From Saccharopolyspora soli (lineage in GTDB: Bacteria > Actinomycetota > Actinomycetes > Mycobacteriales > Pseudonocardiaceae), in the NCBI RefSeq assembly GCF_022678645.1, contig NZ_JALBWV010000030.1, positions 1 to 64,000 on the forward strand: a stretch of DNA of 64,000 bases, given 5' to 3'. Position numbers and translations under genes: made by a program. Shown one piece after another: positions 9,558-17,035 of this stretch (the stretch's first letter is position 1; each line of letters begins with the position of its first letter). A model generated the notes under the pieces. It worked only from the letters and a program-made list of their open reading frames with translations, did no database searches and had not been told where the DNA came from.

Positions 9558-9587
9558 TGGTTTCGTATTGCCTGTCTATTTGCCTGT

Positions 9588-10756
9588 CTAACGCTTCGGC
9601 TTCGGGTCTTTGAAGACGCCATCCATCACTGATGCTCCCTCGACGATGACTGGTTTGATCTGCTTCCGGTAGACCAGCTCGGTCACCCGCGTTCCTCCGT
9701 GGCCGACCAGGCGGGCGATGTCTTCCACCCGAACCCCGGAGGCTGACATCACCGAGACGAAGCTGTGTCGCATCTCGCGTGGTGTCCAGTCCTTCGGGTT
9801 CAGTCCTGCGGTCTTGATGACCCTCCGAAAGGAGCGGCGGACGTTGTGCGAGTCCAGCTCAGTCCCGGCCGCCGACGGGAAGACCAACCCTTGTGGATCC
9901 CAGACCCGTCCCTGCCTGTTTGCTTGTGCGCGTTGTCGAAGACGGTGCAGGCGAAGGGCTACGACGCAGCGCAAGGGGAGCGCGAGCGTGCGGCGTGACT
10001 TCTCCGTCTTTGTGTCGCCATCCTCGCGAACCGAATGCCACACCTCGATTGAGCGGGGCACTGGCGGGTCGGCGCTCGGGTCGCCGTGCAGGTCGACGTG
10101 GTCCCAGGTCAGGGGTCGAAGTTCTTCTTGGCGTGCGCCGATGAGCAGAGACAGCGCGATGTAGGCGTGCATCGTAGAGCTTTCAGATGCTTTCAACACG
10201 GCTTCTGCTTGGTCGAGGGTGAGCGACTTGGAAGGTCGGCCTTCCAGCCCCGTTGGGACTTCGCACAGGTCCACCACGTTGCGCATGACCTTGTCGCGTG
10301 CCTGTGCGTGCCGTATTGCGCGGTTGAGGATCGAATGCAGGAGTCGGAGCGTTCGGGTGCTGAGATGTGTTGCCCGGTCGGCAAGCCACTTCTCAACGTC
10401 CTCAGCGGACAGATCGCGCAGCTTCTTTTTGCCCAGGAAGGGGATGATGTGCTTGTCAACGTTGTGCCGGTAGTTCTGCCTTGTCGCATTGGTTCGGCCG
10501 TTGAGCCCGAAGGTGAACCAGCTTTCCACTGCATACGCAACGGTGTATGAGCCTGATGTTGCGGCGGGCTGCCCGCTGTCGCGATCGTTGATCAGATCCC
10601 GAAGCTTCTCTTTTGCCTCGGTTTGGTGACTCCGCTTGCACTTCGAGTCTTGCGCTTCCCCTGCGTGTCGAATCCGATTGTTACCCAGGCAATCCAGCGT
10701 TGCCGTCCCTCGTGCCAGTGCAGACCGCCATCGCCCCGGCTACGCCGCTTCGTCAT
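9588..10756 (-). pseudogene. int: Tyrosine site-specific integrase, pSAM2 type, with one frameshift
   Basis: The main part (9588-10529) holds the SAM-like arm-binding domain and the catalytic domain: Arg in GARQEELRPL, the PREMRHSFVS box, His in VGHGGTRVTE and the nucleophile Tyr in LVYRKQIKPV. These residues look intact. The natural N-terminus starts at ATG 10756 behind AGGAGGG and reads MTKRRSRGDGGLHWHEG through SGVTK. There the frame must shift by one base, at the run AAA around 10621-10624, to continue as TEAKEKLRDLIND. A single missing base explains it. Translation of the downstream part alone would need an internal GTG. It may be a true inactivating mutation or a sequencing error. It adjoins attL. 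Confidence 0.8.
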
Positions 10757-11141
10757 TGCCGCCCTCCTGTGCTTCTTTCTCCAGTAGTTCGATGTATTCG
10801 GCGAGTGCGGATGCGGGGATGAGCCGGGAGACTCCTTGGGTGACCGAACGGAGGCGGCCGGTGCGGAGTTGTTCGTAGATGGTCGATCGGCTCATCGAGA
10901 GTAGAACCATGGCTTCCTTGATCGGGTACAAGAGCCGGTTCGGAACCGCATCTGCGGTGAAGTGAGCAGCGGTCAGGCGCCCCCTTGGTGTTGGTGGGTG
11001 AGGGGTTGCCGTCCCAGCCGTCCCAAGCGTCCCGATGCTGGTCAGGCTGGTACGGCTTGTGGTGGTGGGACGGCTGTTGCCGTCCCAAACCGGCGAATCG
11101 GACGTTTCGGTGGTACGGCTAGAGCTGTCCCGGAGGGTCAA
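10740..11141 (-). CDS. xis: Xis-like helix-turn-helix DNA-binding protein
   Basis: The C-terminal 68 residues match excisionase/MerR-like proteins of actinomycete integrative elements: LLYPIKEAMVLLSMSRSTIY forms the helix-turn-helix, followed by RTGRLRSVTQGVSRLIPASAL as the wing. The stop at 10740 overlaps the integrase start by 17 bases, the classical xis-int arrangement. The start is unresolved. The frame opens at a TTG at 11141 inside the GGGACG repeat region, and the low-complexity N-terminal 65 residues may not be translated; no good GTG/ATG with a ribosome site exists before the helix-turn-helix. Confidence 0.65.
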   Translation of the reverse strand: MTLRDSSSRTTETSDSPVWDGNSRPTTTSRTSLTSIGTLGTAGTATPHPPTPRGRLTAAHFTADAVPNRLLYPIKEAMVLLSMSRSTIYEQLRTGRLRSVTQGVSRLIPASALAEYIELLEKEAQEGGNDEAA

Positions 11142-11188
11142 GCCGTCCCGCGCCGACCTGGGCTGGGACGCTTGGGACGGCTGGGACG
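11010..11188. repeat. Iteron-like array of GGGACGSYT repeats with a 24-bp inverted repeat
   Basis: A 24-bp perfect inverted repeat lies at 11010-11033 and 11165-11188. Each arm is three tandem 9-mers: GGGACGCTT, GGGACGGCT and GGGACGC. Between the arms are further copies, including a perfect hairpin GGGACGGC-TGTT-GCCGTCCC at 11067-11086 and GTCCC boxes at about 11127 and 11144. The array overlaps the uncertain start of the Xis-like gene and the end of a primase-like remnant. It could be an iteron-type origin or a multi-site operator for the element's regulator. Confidence 0.7.
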
Positions 11189-11204
11189 CCTCCCCCTCAG
11201 CGGT

Positions 11205-11425
11205 CGAGCACTGGGTACCTGGAGATCGTCAGCGCGGAAGTAGAGATGCCTCCCGTCCGACGGGGTAGCCACGGCAAGGGTGTCCGGCCACGGCACACCG
11301 TCAGGGCGCTGACCCGCTTCGAGATCGCCAACCGATCCTGCCGTGCCCACCTGGTGGTGACGCACCTCGTCTCCGAGCGCGCAGTGCGGGAGCGGTGAGG
11401 CCCGCCTGTCAGTGGCCAGTTCCAA
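11205..11425 (-). pseudogene. Remnant of a bifunctional primase/polymerase gene
   Basis: The frame reads GVPWPDTLAVATPSDGRHLY followed by FRADDLQVPS, closely resembling the Prim-Pol signature (W-TLTVxTPSGGRHLYF) found in replication proteins of actinomycete integrative elements. Only about 70 codons survive; the fragment ends in the GGGACG repeats and has no credible start or C-terminus. It supports an autonomous-replication ancestry for the element. Confidence 0.5.
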
Positions 11426-11581
11426 TTCCCCACTGACGCCAGTTGGTGGGGAGCTATTTGGCCGTAGCAGGGATACGTTGTGTAACGATGGGGACGAAAA
11501 TAGTGCGGTCCAATCGTCTTACCCGCCGACGCGCGTGCCAAGCTTCGAACACCTGCGAACGGGAACGTCGGTGGAGGATGG

Positions 11582-12082
11582 ATGATCGGTGACCGGTGGG
11601 GTGTGAGCGACAGCGAGATCGTGCGCTCCTACCCGTGCGACGACTTCGTCACCTCGCCCGCGCTGGAGGCATGGCGGGGCGTGAGCGTCCAGGCGCCTTC
11701 CGAGGCGGTATGGCCATGGGTCACACAAGTGAGGCTTGCGCCCTACTCGTACGACTGGATCGACAATCTGGGGCGCCGCTCACCTCGCGAGCTGGTAGAT
11801 CTTCCCGAGCCGCAGGTCGATGACAACTTCACGACCGCCTGCGGGCGCAGGCTGGGCCGCATCGTTTCGGTCGACCCGGGGAAACAGCTGACCGGCACCA
11901 TCCTAGGCGCCGTCATGTCCTACGTCCTCGTGCCCCAGGACCACGACACGACGCGTCTACTGTTCAAACTTGTCATGCAAACCAGCCGCTGGGTGGCGCT
12001 CGGGGTGTCCGTCGGCGATCTGATCATGGCTCGACGGCAGTTGTTGAACCTGAAGATGCTCGCCGAACGACACCAGCACTGA
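11582..12082 (+). CDS. SRPBCC/polyketide-cyclase-like protein
   Basis: This 166-residue protein has the alternating strand pattern of START/SRPBCC folds: VSVQAPSEAVWPWVTQVRLA near residue 35, PYSYDWIDNLGRR near 55 and a long C-terminal helix ending LLNLKMLAERHQH. Such domains bind small hydrophobic ligands. The ATG at 11582 is preceded by GGAGG. It is the only apparently intact gene within the element apart from the Xis-like gene, oriented opposite to int/xis, and is probably cargo. The ligand is unknown. Confidence 0.6.
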   Translation: MIGDRWGVSDSEIVRSYPCDDFVTSPALEAWRGVSVQAPSEAVWPWVTQVRLAPYSYDWIDNLGRRSPRELVDLPEPQVDDNFTTACGRRLGRIVSVDPGKQLTGTILGAVMSYVLVPQDHDTTRLLFKLVMQTSRWVALGVSVGDLIMARRQLLNLKMLAERHQH

Positions 12083-12437
12083 GCTGCGGCGCGGGTTGAG
12101 CGGCTTGACGCTGAGAACGCCGAGTTGACCGGTATAGGAACGCCGCCGATGACTCCCCGCAACGGATGGCGGCGTGACAGTCCGTGCAATTGGCCGCGAG
12201 CGGGGAACACATCTGGCCGCGATAACTGGCCGTCCACGGGGAATTCATGCTGGCCGCTGACACCCGCCAGTCATGTCTGCGGTGGTCTCAGTTGGGTCTC
12301 ATTCGTCGTCGTTCACGATCGGTCGAATGCTCTTCGATGTGTTCACCGCAGGTCGTTGACCTACGCCTTTGAGGTATCCGACTGCTGCTGAATAGGTGTT
12401 GGTAGACCTGAAAAGGCTGAATCCTGAACAACGTGCA
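12083..12437. other. Gene-poor stretch with a transposase-like scrap
   Basis: The first 50 bases can be read as AARVERLDAENAELTG, like the N-terminal coiled coil of several IS transposases, but the frame decays at once. Around 12215-12270 there are repeated CTGGCCG words. I see no gene, RNA or terminator. Confidence 0.35.
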
Positions 12438-12753
12438 TCAAAGACCGGACTCGCCGTCATTGAACTTGGCGCCGTCGAACCGAACGTTGACTCGAGGAAC
12501 GAAGCCCGGCCATGGAACTTGGCGTCATTGAACCGAGCTCCGCCGTGGAACTCGGCCTCGCCGAACGAAGCGGCCTTTTGGAATTCGGTGCGGCTGAACG
12601 AAGCGTCTCGCAACTCGGCGAAGTCGAACCAAACGTCGTGATGGCCAGGATGCCGATCGCGATGAGCAGCACCCACCACCAGCGAAGCGGCGTTACCTGC
12701 GGCCGGTCTGATGCACGCCTGCGCCGGGCGAGGCGAGAAACCCATCGCTTCAC
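12438..12753 (-). pseudogene. Membrane-anchored pentapeptide-repeat protein broken by two frameshifts
   Basis: From GTG 12753 the frame encodes a basic N-terminus and a transmembrane segment RWWWVLLIAIGILAITTF. At 12622-12635 the reading must shift by one base to continue into WFDFAELRDASFSRTEF and about 45 residues of pentapeptide repeats of the A(D/S)F type. At 12474-12487 a second one-base shift in the same direction is needed to reach FDGAKFNDGESGL and the stop at 12438. Both shifts fall in nearly the same sequence, ACGTTYGGTTCGAC. The protein would face one side of the membrane with a short right-handed beta-helix. Confidence 0.6.
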
Positions 12754-12936
12754 GCGAGCATGATCGCAGCTGCGATGCCTGCACATGCCCAGAACGACCG
12801 ATCAGCGCTTGCCTGTCTAACTGCCTGTCAATCGGTGCGGACTCCGGCGTACACCCGTGGACAGGTCGGGACTGATCGAGCTGGCCAGAGCGACACCCGC
12901 AGCAGGTAGATCAACCCCCCAAAGTGCCTGGCAGTC

Positions 12937-12969
12937 AGGGGTCACGGGTTCGAATCCCGTCAGCTCCAC
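12937..12969 (+). repeat. attR core: 33-bp copy of the tRNA-Ala 3' end
   Basis: Exact copy of 9488-9520. It is preceded by CTGGCAGTC with one A fewer than in the tRNA, so it covers the anticodon stem, T arm and acceptor strand, but no 5' tRNA half is present and it cannot form a tRNA. It marks the right end of the inserted element and the original chromosomal tRNA 3' end. Confidence 0.85.
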
Positions 12970-12972
12970 CCT

Positions 12973-13014
12973 TGTGACCTGGGCCGATGCGAGATCGCAT
13001 CGGCCCAGGTCACA
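12973..13014. terminator. 20-bp perfect hairpin beyond attR
   Basis: TGTGACCTGGGCCGATGCGA pairs perfectly with its reverse complement across a two-base spacer, giving a very strong stem. The shorter hairpin at 9532-9557 is its counterpart beside the tRNA. This is most simply the original terminator of the tRNA-Ala gene, now separated from it by the insertion. Confidence 0.7.
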
Positions 13015-13179
13015 TGCGGCGGTCGGTTCGTACCGGCTGGCCAGCCTTTACGAGCGGGTCGATCGTCCCCGGGACGAGGTGCGAGAACGGGCTGTCCTGA
13101 ATTCGACCTTGGCCCGACTCGACTGCCCCGAATGCGCAGCCACTGCCCGCCCCCGCCAGGATGGCCGTTCTCGTCCTCC

Positions 13180-13503
13180 TCATGCGGCGCCGGGAATGCA
13201 GATTGTCTGATTCGGATGGATGAGATCGGGGTTGGTGATGTGGTTGTAGTGCGCGAGCTTTTGCCAGGGCACGCCGTACCGCTGGCCGATCTGCGACAGT
13301 GTGTCACCGGACTTCACCGTGTAGGGCGTACACACGTTGGGATGCGCATTCGGATGCAGGTAGAGAAATTGATCCGGATAGATCTTGTTCGGATTCTGGA
13401 TACCGTTCATGCTGGCCAGCATGTCCATGTCCACCCCGAACCACTGGGCGATCTCCGAAAGCGTGTCGCCTCGCTGTACCGTGTAGGTTTCACAGTCCGT
13501 CAT
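13180..13503 (-). CDS. Leaderless protein with two LysM domains (paralog 1)
   Basis: The 107-residue protein consists almost only of two LysM domains: YTVQRGDTLSEIAQWFGV near residue 7 and YTVKSGDTLSQIGQRYGV near residue 61, each ending in an NP-x-x-I-x-P motif. LysM binds N-acetylglucosamine polymers such as peptidoglycan or chitin. There is no signal peptide or anchor. The ATG follows AAAGGAGAA. A paralog lies 75 bases upstream on the same strand, so they probably form an operon. It may be exported by a non-classical route or serve as a structural part of a larger assembly. Confidence 0.85.
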   Translation of the reverse strand: MTDCETYTVQRGDTLSEIAQWFGVDMDMLASMNGIQNPNKIYPDQFLYLHPNAHPNVCTPYTVKSGDTLSQIGQRYGVPWQKLAHYNHITNPDLIHPNQTICIPGAA

Positions 13504-13578
13504 CTTTCTTCTCCTTTAGTTCCTGTGGCACGTGCCCAACCGACTTGTGCGGCCTAGGGAACTCCTTAGAGCCACCTG

Positions 13579-13944
13579 TCAAGCGAAAGCGGGAACCTTG
13601 ACGGGAATGCAGATGCGCTGACCCGCCTGGATCACATTCGGGTTGGGGATGTGGTTGAAGTGGGCCAAGTCTTCCCATGATTTCTTGCCGGGGCGGGCGG
13701 CCTTGAGGTGGTTCTTCTCGGCGATCTCGGACAGGGTGTCCCCGCTCTTGATCTCGTAATGCTTGATCTCCTGGCCCTTCTTGCCGAAGAAGTTGATCTT
13801 CTGGCCGATCTGGATCAGGTTTGGATTCGGGATCTGGTTGTGCTTGGCGAGCTCCTGCACGGTGTAGCCGAACCACTTGCCGATGTTCGTGAGATTGTCG
13901 CCTGATTGCACCGTGTACGAGCTGCATGGCTGCGGTATTGGCAT
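13579..13944 (-). CDS. Leaderless protein with two LysM domains (paralog 2)
   Basis: The 121-residue protein has two LysM domains, YTVQSGDNLTNIGKWFGY near residue 10 and YEIKSGDTLSEIAEKNHL near residue 60, and ends ICIPVKVPAFA. I chose ATG 13944 (MPIPQPCSSYTV) because AAGGAG lies just upstream; the frame is open further out but without coding character. It has no signal peptide. A linker of 15-20 residues rich in Lys and Gly separates the domains. It is transcribed with the second LysM gene and lies directly outside the right end of the integrated element. Confidence 0.85.
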   Translation of the reverse strand: MPIPQPCSSYTVQSGDNLTNIGKWFGYTVQELAKHNQIPNPNLIQIGQKINFFGKKGQEIKHYEIKSGDTLSEIAEKNHLKAARPGKKSWEDLAHFNHIPNPNVIQAGQRICIPVKVPAFA

Positions 13945-14686
13945 CTGACTTCTCCTTCGGTTGGCCACCCTGCGGACCCGTTGCTCTCGAGGAGTGGCGA
14001 CTGACTCCCAGTCCGGCACAGATGACGTACCCCAGCAATGGGCCTTCAGGGCCATTGAGGATTCTTTTCGGCAGGATCTCCTTGAACCGCTGAGGTCCAT
14101 TTCTCCCAGGCGGGGAGAACCGGATGATGAGGAGTGTGGGTGACCGCACCGACGACCTGGTTCATCACCGAGGACACAGCAAGTGCGGCCTCATGGAAGG
14201 CACGTTTCTCGACGAGCTTGATGAACATCGTCGGCTCGACCTCGGCACCCGCAACGAGGTGCAGATTGCGGAAGTCCTTTGGTGCGGTTCCTAGTGGCCT
14301 TACTGGCAAGCGAATTACGCAAGTCAGTTCTTCGCAGGCGTTGCCGATTGGCCGTTGCCGAATTCTTCCGCTCTGTCGGTGTACGAACCGGCTTCGAGGT
14401 TCGGCGGCGGTCGGTTCGCGGCCGCGTCAACGACGTTGTGCGACCACGGTTCTGGTTGGACAGCGCGCCGAGCAGAACGCCAAGGTCGTATCGCGATACC
14501 ACGTCGAGTGACTGCTCAGTCCCCCCGGCCAAGCGTGGCACCGCAGCGACTCCCGCGTCCGAGTCGTGCACCCTCAATCAACTCAACATCCCTTTCCTGG
14601 AACGCTGCCGAGGTTCCCACCCGCGATCGGTCGAAGTTGAACTAACGGGCTGATCCGAATGTCGACGCGGCGGGGTGCGGATCGGC
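13945..14686. other. Stretch without a recognisable gene
   Basis: Base composition is less GC-rich than the neighbours. A minus-strand frame of 87 codons (14046-14309, including KDFRNLHLVAGAEVEPTMFI) has somewhat protein-like character, but I cannot assign it and it lacks a clear ribosome site. No hairpin, tRNA or known repeat was seen. It may contain decayed material adjoining the LysM genes. Confidence 0.3.
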
Positions 14687-15379
14687 CTACCTCGCCGTCA
14701 GTGCGGTGACCAGTTCTTCCAGTCCGTTGAACCGCCAGTCGAAGACGTCGGAGCTCGTTGGCGGATCTTCGACCGGTCGGTGGACGTAGGCGGTTCGCAT
14801 GCCCTTCGCCTGCGCTCCCCGGAGGTCCCAGGCGTGGGCCGCCACCATCAGCACGCGTTCTGGTGGACATCCGGCCGTGTCGATGGCGAGTTGGTAGACC
14901 TCCGGCGCTGGTTTGTAGGCCAGGGCGGCTTCGGCGGACAGGGCTTGGTGCCAGCGCAGCCCGGCATGTGCGTTGAGTCGCAGCAGAGCCGTGCGGCTGG
15001 CGTTGGAGAGCCCAATCACGGGGAACCGCTGCGCGAGCCGTTCCAGAGCGGCGACGGAGTCGTCCCAGGGAGGCAGGCGCTGACCCGCTGTGGCCAGCCG
15101 GGCGATGGTCGCCGGATCGGTGAGTCCGGCGTGGTCGGCCACCAGACCGGCAGCCTCTACGTCGATGATCTCGGTGTTGACGTACGCGCGGTGCCCTTGC
15201 CCGATGCGTTGCTGCTCAAGCTCGACATGCCGCTGCCACGAGATGAGCAGCTCTTCGACAGTCGCATCGTCGGACTCGGGCACCGCGTCGCGAATTGCCG
15301 CTCGAAGCCCGCTGGATTCGTCGACCAGTGTTCCGAGGACGTCGAAGACGACGACCTCGATGTCGCGGATCTCGGCCAT
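14687..15379 (-). CDS. HAD superfamily hydrolase, haloacid dehalogenase type II-like
   Basis: The 230-residue protein has the four HAD motifs in order: nucleophile Asp in VVVFDVLGTLVDE (residue 13), Ser in VIGLSNASRT, Lys in LAYKPAPEVYQLA, and Asp in AAHAWDLRGAQAKGM. This order and the length fit (S)-2-haloacid dehalogenase type II, although many members are phosphatases. The ATG at 15379 follows CAGGAG. It diverges from the CGNR regulator with an 82-base intergenic region full of GTCACC half-sites, which suggests control by that regulator. Confidence 0.82.
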   Translation of the reverse strand: MAEIRDIEVVVFDVLGTLVDESSGLRAAIRDAVPESDDATVEELLISWQRHVELEQQRIGQGHRAYVNTEIIDVEAAGLVADHAGLTDPATIARLATAGQRLPPWDDSVAALERLAQRFPVIGLSNASRTALLRLNAHAGLRWHQALSAEAALAYKPAPEVYQLAIDTAGCPPERVLMVAAHAWDLRGAQAKGMRTAYVHRPVEDPPTSSDVFDWRFNGLEELVTALTAR

Positions 15380-15401
15380 GCGTGCTCCTGTTCGCGCTGG
15401 T

Positions 15402-15461
15402 GTCACTGGTCTAACCGGTGACGATGTTGTCACCAGTCCCGTCACCGGTCAAGATGGTGAC
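15402..15461. promoter_or_regulatory. Cluster of GTCACC/GGTGAC half-sites between divergent genes
   Basis: GGTGAC occurs at 15417 and 15456 and GTCACC at 15429 and 15441, with a GTCAC at 15402. They form two inverted repeats, GGTGAC-N6-GTCACC (15417-15434) and GTCACC-N9-GGTGAC (15441-15461). The last site touches the GTG start of the CGNR gene. This looks like an operator through which the CGNR protein could control itself and the HAD gene. Confidence 0.6.
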
Positions 15462-16031
15462 GTGGATTTCGCGTTCGTGAGCGGCAACTCGGCCCTCGAT
15501 CTGGCTGCCACCGTGGGGTCTCGTCGAGACGAGCCCATCGACGTCCTGGCCTCGCCCGCAGACCTCGAACGGTGGGTGGCCGAATGTGACGAGCTTCCCG
15601 ACCGTGTTACCGCCGACTTCGAAACCTTCGAGTCCGCGCTGTCACTGCGAGAAGCGATCTACCAACTTGCGCTCGATCGCGTGTTTGATCGGCCGTTCGA
15701 TCGGGGCAGCCTCAAGATCGTCAACAACACGGCCGCCGGGCCGGTGCCCACGATCAAGCTCAGCGACACGGGGCTGCACATGTCGGGAGACCTCCTCGCA
15801 GTGCTTTCCCAAATAGCCAGAAGCGGTATCGCAGTGCTCGCCGATCCTCATGCCTGCCTCAAGGAGTGCGGTCGCGCTGGCTGCACTCGCATCTATCTCG
15901 ACCGCTCGCGCGGCGCCCGGCGTACCTGGTGCGGGATGGACGAGTGCGGCAACCGCGTCAAGGCCGCGGCTTATCGGGCTCGCAAACGAGCTTCGACGGC
16001 ACCCGAGGGTCGCGGAGGTTTCCGGCATTGA
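15462..16031 (+). CDS. CGNR zinc-finger transcriptional regulator
   Basis: The 189-residue protein has an N-terminal ABATE-like helical domain starting FVSGNSALDLAATVGSR and a C-terminal zinc ribbon: CGRAGCTRIYLDRSRGARR followed by TWCGMDECGNRVKAAAYRAR. This is the C-x4-C...C-x4-C-GNR signature of the CGNR family, presumed DNA-binding. The GTG start at 15462 has no Shine-Dalgarno sequence and lies against the operator-like repeats, so the mRNA may be leaderless. It converges with the methyltransferase gene, eight bases away. Confidence 0.82.
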   Translation: MDFAFVSGNSALDLAATVGSRRDEPIDVLASPADLERWVAECDELPDRVTADFETFESALSLREAIYQLALDRVFDRPFDRGSLKIVNNTAAGPVPTIKLSDTGLHMSGDLLAVLSQIARSGIAVLADPHACLKECGRAGCTRIYLDRSRGARRTWCGMDECGNRVKAAAYRARKRASTAPEGRGGFRH

Positions 16032-16038
16032 CCGTCGG

Positions 16039-16833
16039 CTAGCTCAATCCGCTCCCGTGGGAAGTCGGGACCCTTGCGGTCAGGATCGGTTGGAAGAAGC
16101 CGGTGTCTTCTGGTGCGTGCCACTCGGCGTCCTGGAAGCCCGTGCCGATGACGAAGCCCATGAGCTGGTCTTGGGTCAGCGCCCAGTACGTCGTGCGGCG
16201 GACCCGCACCGACCAGGATTCCGCGTGCGGGATGAGCTGGAAGTGCTCGATTTCGTAGTGCTCCGCGTCGTTGTGCCAGTCCCAGAGCTGGAAGGTGATC
16301 GTTCGGCCGGTCGGAGTATCGGCGACCTGGGGCGGCGTGGAGCGTGGACGGGTCTTGCGAATCGAGTCGTAGAGGCGAGTCGTGATCAGCAGTAGGCCGC
16401 CAGGTCTGAGAAGACGTCGCATGCCGGTAAGTGCACTCTGAAGATCGTCAGGTGTGAGCAGGTGCGGAAGCGCATTGTCAGCGCAGACGATGACATCGAA
16501 GGATGCGGAGCGGAACGGCAGGGCGCGCATATCCGCTGCGGCGGCTGGCAGGAGCAGTTGACGTGCGCGTGCTTCGCGGGCCGCGCGGGTGATGGCGACA
16601 GGGCTGATGTCGGTGCCGATAACGCGATGCCCAAGCGCGGCAAGACCGAGTGCCTGGGTGCCGATCCCGCAGGCGCAGTCGAGGATGCTCTGCGGTCCTG
16701 GGCCGTGTTCGCGGCGGATAAGTCCATCGAGGGCGTGGGCTTGCCGAGCGCTGCTGGTTTCCCAGTCGGGATAGATCCGGTGGTAATCCTCAGCAAGCTC
16801 GTCGTAGAAGTGGCGTGCCGAGCCTTCGTCCAT
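16039..16833 (-). CDS. Class I SAM-dependent methyltransferase
   Basis: The 264-residue protein carries motif I ILDCACGIGTQALGLAALG near residue 45, an acidic motif II region VIGTDISPVAITRAARE and DVIVCADNALPHLL as motif IV, typical of small-molecule methyltransferases of the UbiE/YcgJ type. The ATG 16833 (MDEGSARHFYDELAEDYH) fits the family's N-terminus; its ribosome site is weak. The substrate is not indicated by the neighbours. Confidence 0.8.
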   Translation of the reverse strand: MDEGSARHFYDELAEDYHRIYPDWETSSARQAHALDGLIRREHGPGPQSILDCACGIGTQALGLAALGHRVIGTDISPVAITRAAREARARQLLLPAAAADMRALPFRSASFDVIVCADNALPHLLTPDDLQSALTGMRRLLRPGGLLLITTRLYDSIRKTRPRSTPPQVADTPTGRTITFQLWDWHNDAEHYEIEHFQLIPHAESWSVRVRRTTYWALTQDQLMGFVIGTGFQDAEWHAPEDTGFFQPILTARVPTSHGSGLS

Positions 16834-16959
16834 GCGGTCACGGTAGGCGGCCCCGACGAGCCGTGTCGGGTTCGCCCGTTCCCTGGGTTTCCAGCGGCCC
16901 CGAGCGCACCGTAAGAGGTTGCGCGAATTGGCTTTCGTGGCGGTGCGGGTAGCGGGACC

Positions 16960-17005
16960 GTCGTGAGTGGTAGTGGTCGCCACAACGGCCATTACCACTC
17001 ACGAC
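16960..17005. terminator. Palindrome with CGTGAGTGGT core
   Basis: GTCGTGAGTGGTA at 16960-16972 pairs perfectly with 16993-17005; the 20-base loop holds a smaller GTGG-TCG-CCAC stem. It lies just after the stop of the DUF1080 gene and so probably terminates that operon. A second palindrome with the same core lies at 42971-43012. Confidence 0.6.
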
Positions 17006-17035
17006 TGAGGAGCGAGCGAGTTCCTGCCGATCGGC

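Larger units (their letters stand above)
9488..12969. mobile_element. Decayed integrative element in tRNA-Ala (pSAM2/AICE-like remnant)
   Basis: The 3.5-kb segment is bounded by the 33-bp direct repeats and starts with an integrase next to attL, as in pSAM2-type elements. In order it holds a frameshifted integrase, an overlapping Xis-like gene, an array of GGGACGGCT-type repeats, a primase/polymerase-like remnant, an SRPBCC-like gene, a transposase-like scrap and a broken pentapeptide-repeat gene. No transfer (FtsK/TraB-like) gene or complete replication gene is present, so it is probably immobile. Its base composition is lower in GC than the flanks, with less biased codon use. Confidence 0.8.

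Noticed and set aside
12929-12969. A possible second tRNA gene
   Set aside because: Only the 3' half of a tRNA is present; there is no D arm or 5' acceptor strand, and the T-arm copy is explained as attR.
14046-14309. An 87-codon minus-strand frame with some protein-like sequence
   Set aside because: No ribosome site, no recognised family and competing frames of similar quality; reported only as part of the unassigned stretch.
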